The notes under the pieces were generated by a model. That model was not told the DNA's origin. It made no database searches and was given only the letters and a program-made list of their open reading frames with translations. Shown here piece after piece: positions 62,531 to 64,000 of a DNA stretch of 64,000 nt (within the stretch, counting starts at the first letter, position 1; each line of letters begins with the position of its first letter). The stretch spans positions 405,735-469,734 of the forward strand of contig CANMLW010000002.1 in assembly GCA_947498705.1 (NCBI GenBank), in the 5' to 3' direction. The position numbers and the translations under genes are program-made. Source of the DNA: an uncultured Aquimarina sp. (lineage in GTDB: Bacteria > Bacteroidota > Bacteroidia > Flavobacteriales > Flavobacteriaceae).

Positions 62531-64000
62531 CTATTTTTTTACAAAATGAGCAGTATATTTATTTTTACTGGTAGAGATTCTTAAAATATAAGTCCCTACT
62601 CGTAATTCTGAAACATCTAATTGAGATTGATATTTCCCTTGCATAACCACTCTACCTAACATGTCAACGACAGCAAAGGTTGTAGTTTCATTCGGTGTAA
62701 AAGAAATATTCAATTTAGTAGTAGCTGGAACCGGAGTTACTATAATTTCTTCTGGTGGAGCTATTTTACTAGTAGATTTTGCTCCACAAGATGATACAAA
62801 TATCCATCCACTGTTAGTACGCTCCCATAGGTTTCCATTGTATATTATTTTGTCTCCTTCTGTATACTTAGTACCATTTTTCCAATCATTTATTCCTTCA
62901 CAAGAGGTTGCTCCACATTTTCCGATAAATTTCCATCCTCGATCTAATTTTTCAAAAAGATTTCCTCTGTATACAACTCTATCACCAGTTTGGTATGATA
63001 CTCCCCATTGCCAAGAAGCTACGCCTTCACAAATATTATTTGAATCCTCATCTTTGGTAGTAGCAGAAACTACATTACTAGACTTAGACATATTTCCGGC
63101 AGCATCCATTGCTTTTACCGTAAATTGATAAGTAGTAGAAGCTGTTAATCCAGAAACGTTAAAAGATGTTTCGGTTCCTTCGGTGGTACCAATCATTTCT
63201 GTACCTTGATACACATTATATCCCGTTACACCTACATTATCGGTAGATGCCATCCAGGTGAGTGATAGACTTGTTTGTTTTATGTTAGAAGCTACCAATT
63301 CTGTTGGATTAGTAGGTGCTTCGGTATCTGTAGTATCCTCTGGCAATGTAGAAGCAGTAGCGGTGTTACTAAATCGTGACTTATTTCCAGCAGCATCCAT
63401 TGCTAATACTTTAAAAGTATACTCTGTACCAGCTGTTAAACCTGTAACTTGATATCTTGTTCCTTCTACAGTTGCTATCATAACATCTCCTTGATATACT
63501 TCATATCCTGTTACACCCACGTTATCAGTAGACCCGGTCCAAGTAAGATCAATATTAGTTTGTGTCTCGTTACCAGCTGTTAACGCTGTTGGCTCGGTTG
63601 GAGCTTCGGTATCCGTATCGTCTGGTAATGTAGATGCGGTTGCTGTATTACTAAATCGTGACTTATTTCCAGCAGCATCTATCGCTAGTACTTTAAAAGT
63701 ATACTCTGTGCCGGCTGTTAAACCTGTAACTTGATATCTTGTTCCTTCTACAGTTGCTATCATAACATCTCCTTGATATACTTCATATCCTGTTACACCC
63801 ACGTTATCAGTAGACCCGGTCCAAGTAAGATCAATATTAGTTTGTGTCTCGTTACCAGCTGTTAATTCTGTTGGCTCGGTTGGAGCTTCTGTATCTGCTT
63901 CTGGTAATGTAGTAGCAGTAACGGTATTACTAAACTCAGAAGTGTTACCAGCAGCATCTTTAGCTTTTATTCTAAAAGAATATTCTGTGCCAGCTGTTAA
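62531..64000 (-). CDS. T9SS-secreted protein with FN3 repeats and carbohydrate-binding modules (5' end outside window)
   Basis: The reading frame stays open to the last base of the window, so the true start lies beyond 64000; the GTG at 63802 is internal. At least 489 residues are seen: FN3 domains with recurring NVGVTGYEVYQGDVM and AAGNKSRFSNT, two CBM5/12-like (chitin-binding type 3) modules with WQWGVSYQTGDRVVYRGNLF and WKNGTKYTEGDKIIYNGNLW (about 63035-62775), and a type A sorting domain (62770-62531, ending in ISTSKNKYTAHFVKK). The module order (FN3, CBM, sorting domain) is typical of secreted chitinases or other polysaccharide hydrolases, whose catalytic domain would be N-terminal and out of view (inference). 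Confidence 0.9.
   Translation of the reverse strand, partial: LTAGTEYSFRIKAKDAAGNTSEFSNTVTATTLPEADTEAPTEPTELTAGNETQTNIDLTWTGSTDNVGVTGYEVYQGDVMIATVEGTRYQVTGLTAGTEYTFKVLAIDAAGNKSRFSNTATASTLPDDTDTEAPTEPTALTAGNETQTNIDLTWTGSTDNVGVTGYEVYQGDVMIATVEGTRYQVTGLTAGTEYTFKVLAMDAAGNKSRFSNTATASTLPEDTTDTEAPTNPTELVASNIKQTSLSLTWMASTDNVGVTGYNVYQGTEMIGTTEGTETSFNVSGLTASTTYQFTVKAMDAAGNMSKSSNVVSATTKDEDSNNICEGVASWQWGVSYQTGDRVVYRGNLFEKLDRGWKFIGKCGATSCEGINDWKNGTKYTEGDKIIYNGNLWERTNSGWIFVSSCGAKSTSKIAPPEEIIVTPVPATTKLNISFTPNETTTFAVVDMLGRVVMQGKYQSQLDVSELRVGTYILRISTSKNKYTAHFVKK
63370..63933 (-). repeat. Near-identical 282-bp FN3 repeats
   Basis: The stretch starting at TAAATCGTGAC (63370) recurs at 63652, 282 bases (94 codons) further, with very few differences. 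A third, more diverged copy continues toward the window edge. Confidence 0.8.

Overview
This window looks like a chromosomal segment of a marine-type member of the Bacteroidota, most likely family Flavobacteriaceae. That is inferred from low GC, several giant secreted proteins ending in type IX secretion (T9SS) type A sorting domains, Bacteroidota promoter elements (TTTG / TAnnTTTG), lipoproteins with an acidic stretch after the lipobox cysteine, a TonB-dependent receptor with a carboxypeptidase-like N-terminal domain, and TPR-transmembrane-HTH regulators of the flavobacterial kind. An Aquimarina-like genus is plausible but not shown by the sequence.

Bases 1-47,400 are dominated by cell-surface genes. 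Three giant T9SS cargo genes (177-6938, 23267-32599, 33718-36948) share one six-cysteine module just before the sorting domain. Each is followed, with a 4-bp overlap or a 12-bp gap, by a gene for a paralogous ~230-residue lipoprotein with two fibronectin-III-like domains. A fourth giant (8636-15931: two seven-repeat FG-GAP propellers, two fibrinogen-like lectin domains and a C-type lectin domain) has the sorting domain but neither the module nor the lipoprotein. Also here are a coiled-coil surface protein (17473-20352) with a small sorting-domain partner, a TPR/HTH regulator (21160-22770), a lipoprotein with an acidic collagen-like stalk (38235-39911), and a reverse-strand pair of PKD/GEVED and BNR/PKD/CUB proteins (40021-47309). 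A bipartite motif, TAGGGT-N14-CTGTAT with constant spacing, lies upstream of the four forward-strand units starting at 8636, 17473, 23050/23267 and 33718, and of the regulator gene. It suggests a regulon. Between these genes lie REP-like palindromes, a MITE-like element, a degenerate 63-bp tandem repeat, and one small gene for a peptide resembling a RiPP precursor.

Bases 48,000-58,400 are mainly housekeeping or metabolic: a 4'-phosphopantetheinyl transferase divergent from ahcY (with a structured leader), a phosphate-acquisition cluster (TPR/HTH regulator, TonB-dependent receptor, beta-propeller phytase), a DUF3332 lipoprotein, rplU-rpmA with a clear promoter and leader hairpin, and a DUF4199 membrane protein.

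Bases 58,400-64,000 hold a pair of M16 peptidases (one with the zinc motif, one without), a broken ABC-transporter ATPase fragment, and the 3' part of a reverse-strand secreted protein with fibronectin-III repeats, two carbohydrate-binding modules and a T9SS sorting domain that runs off the window.

No tRNA, rRNA, CRISPR array, transposase or prophage gene was recognised.
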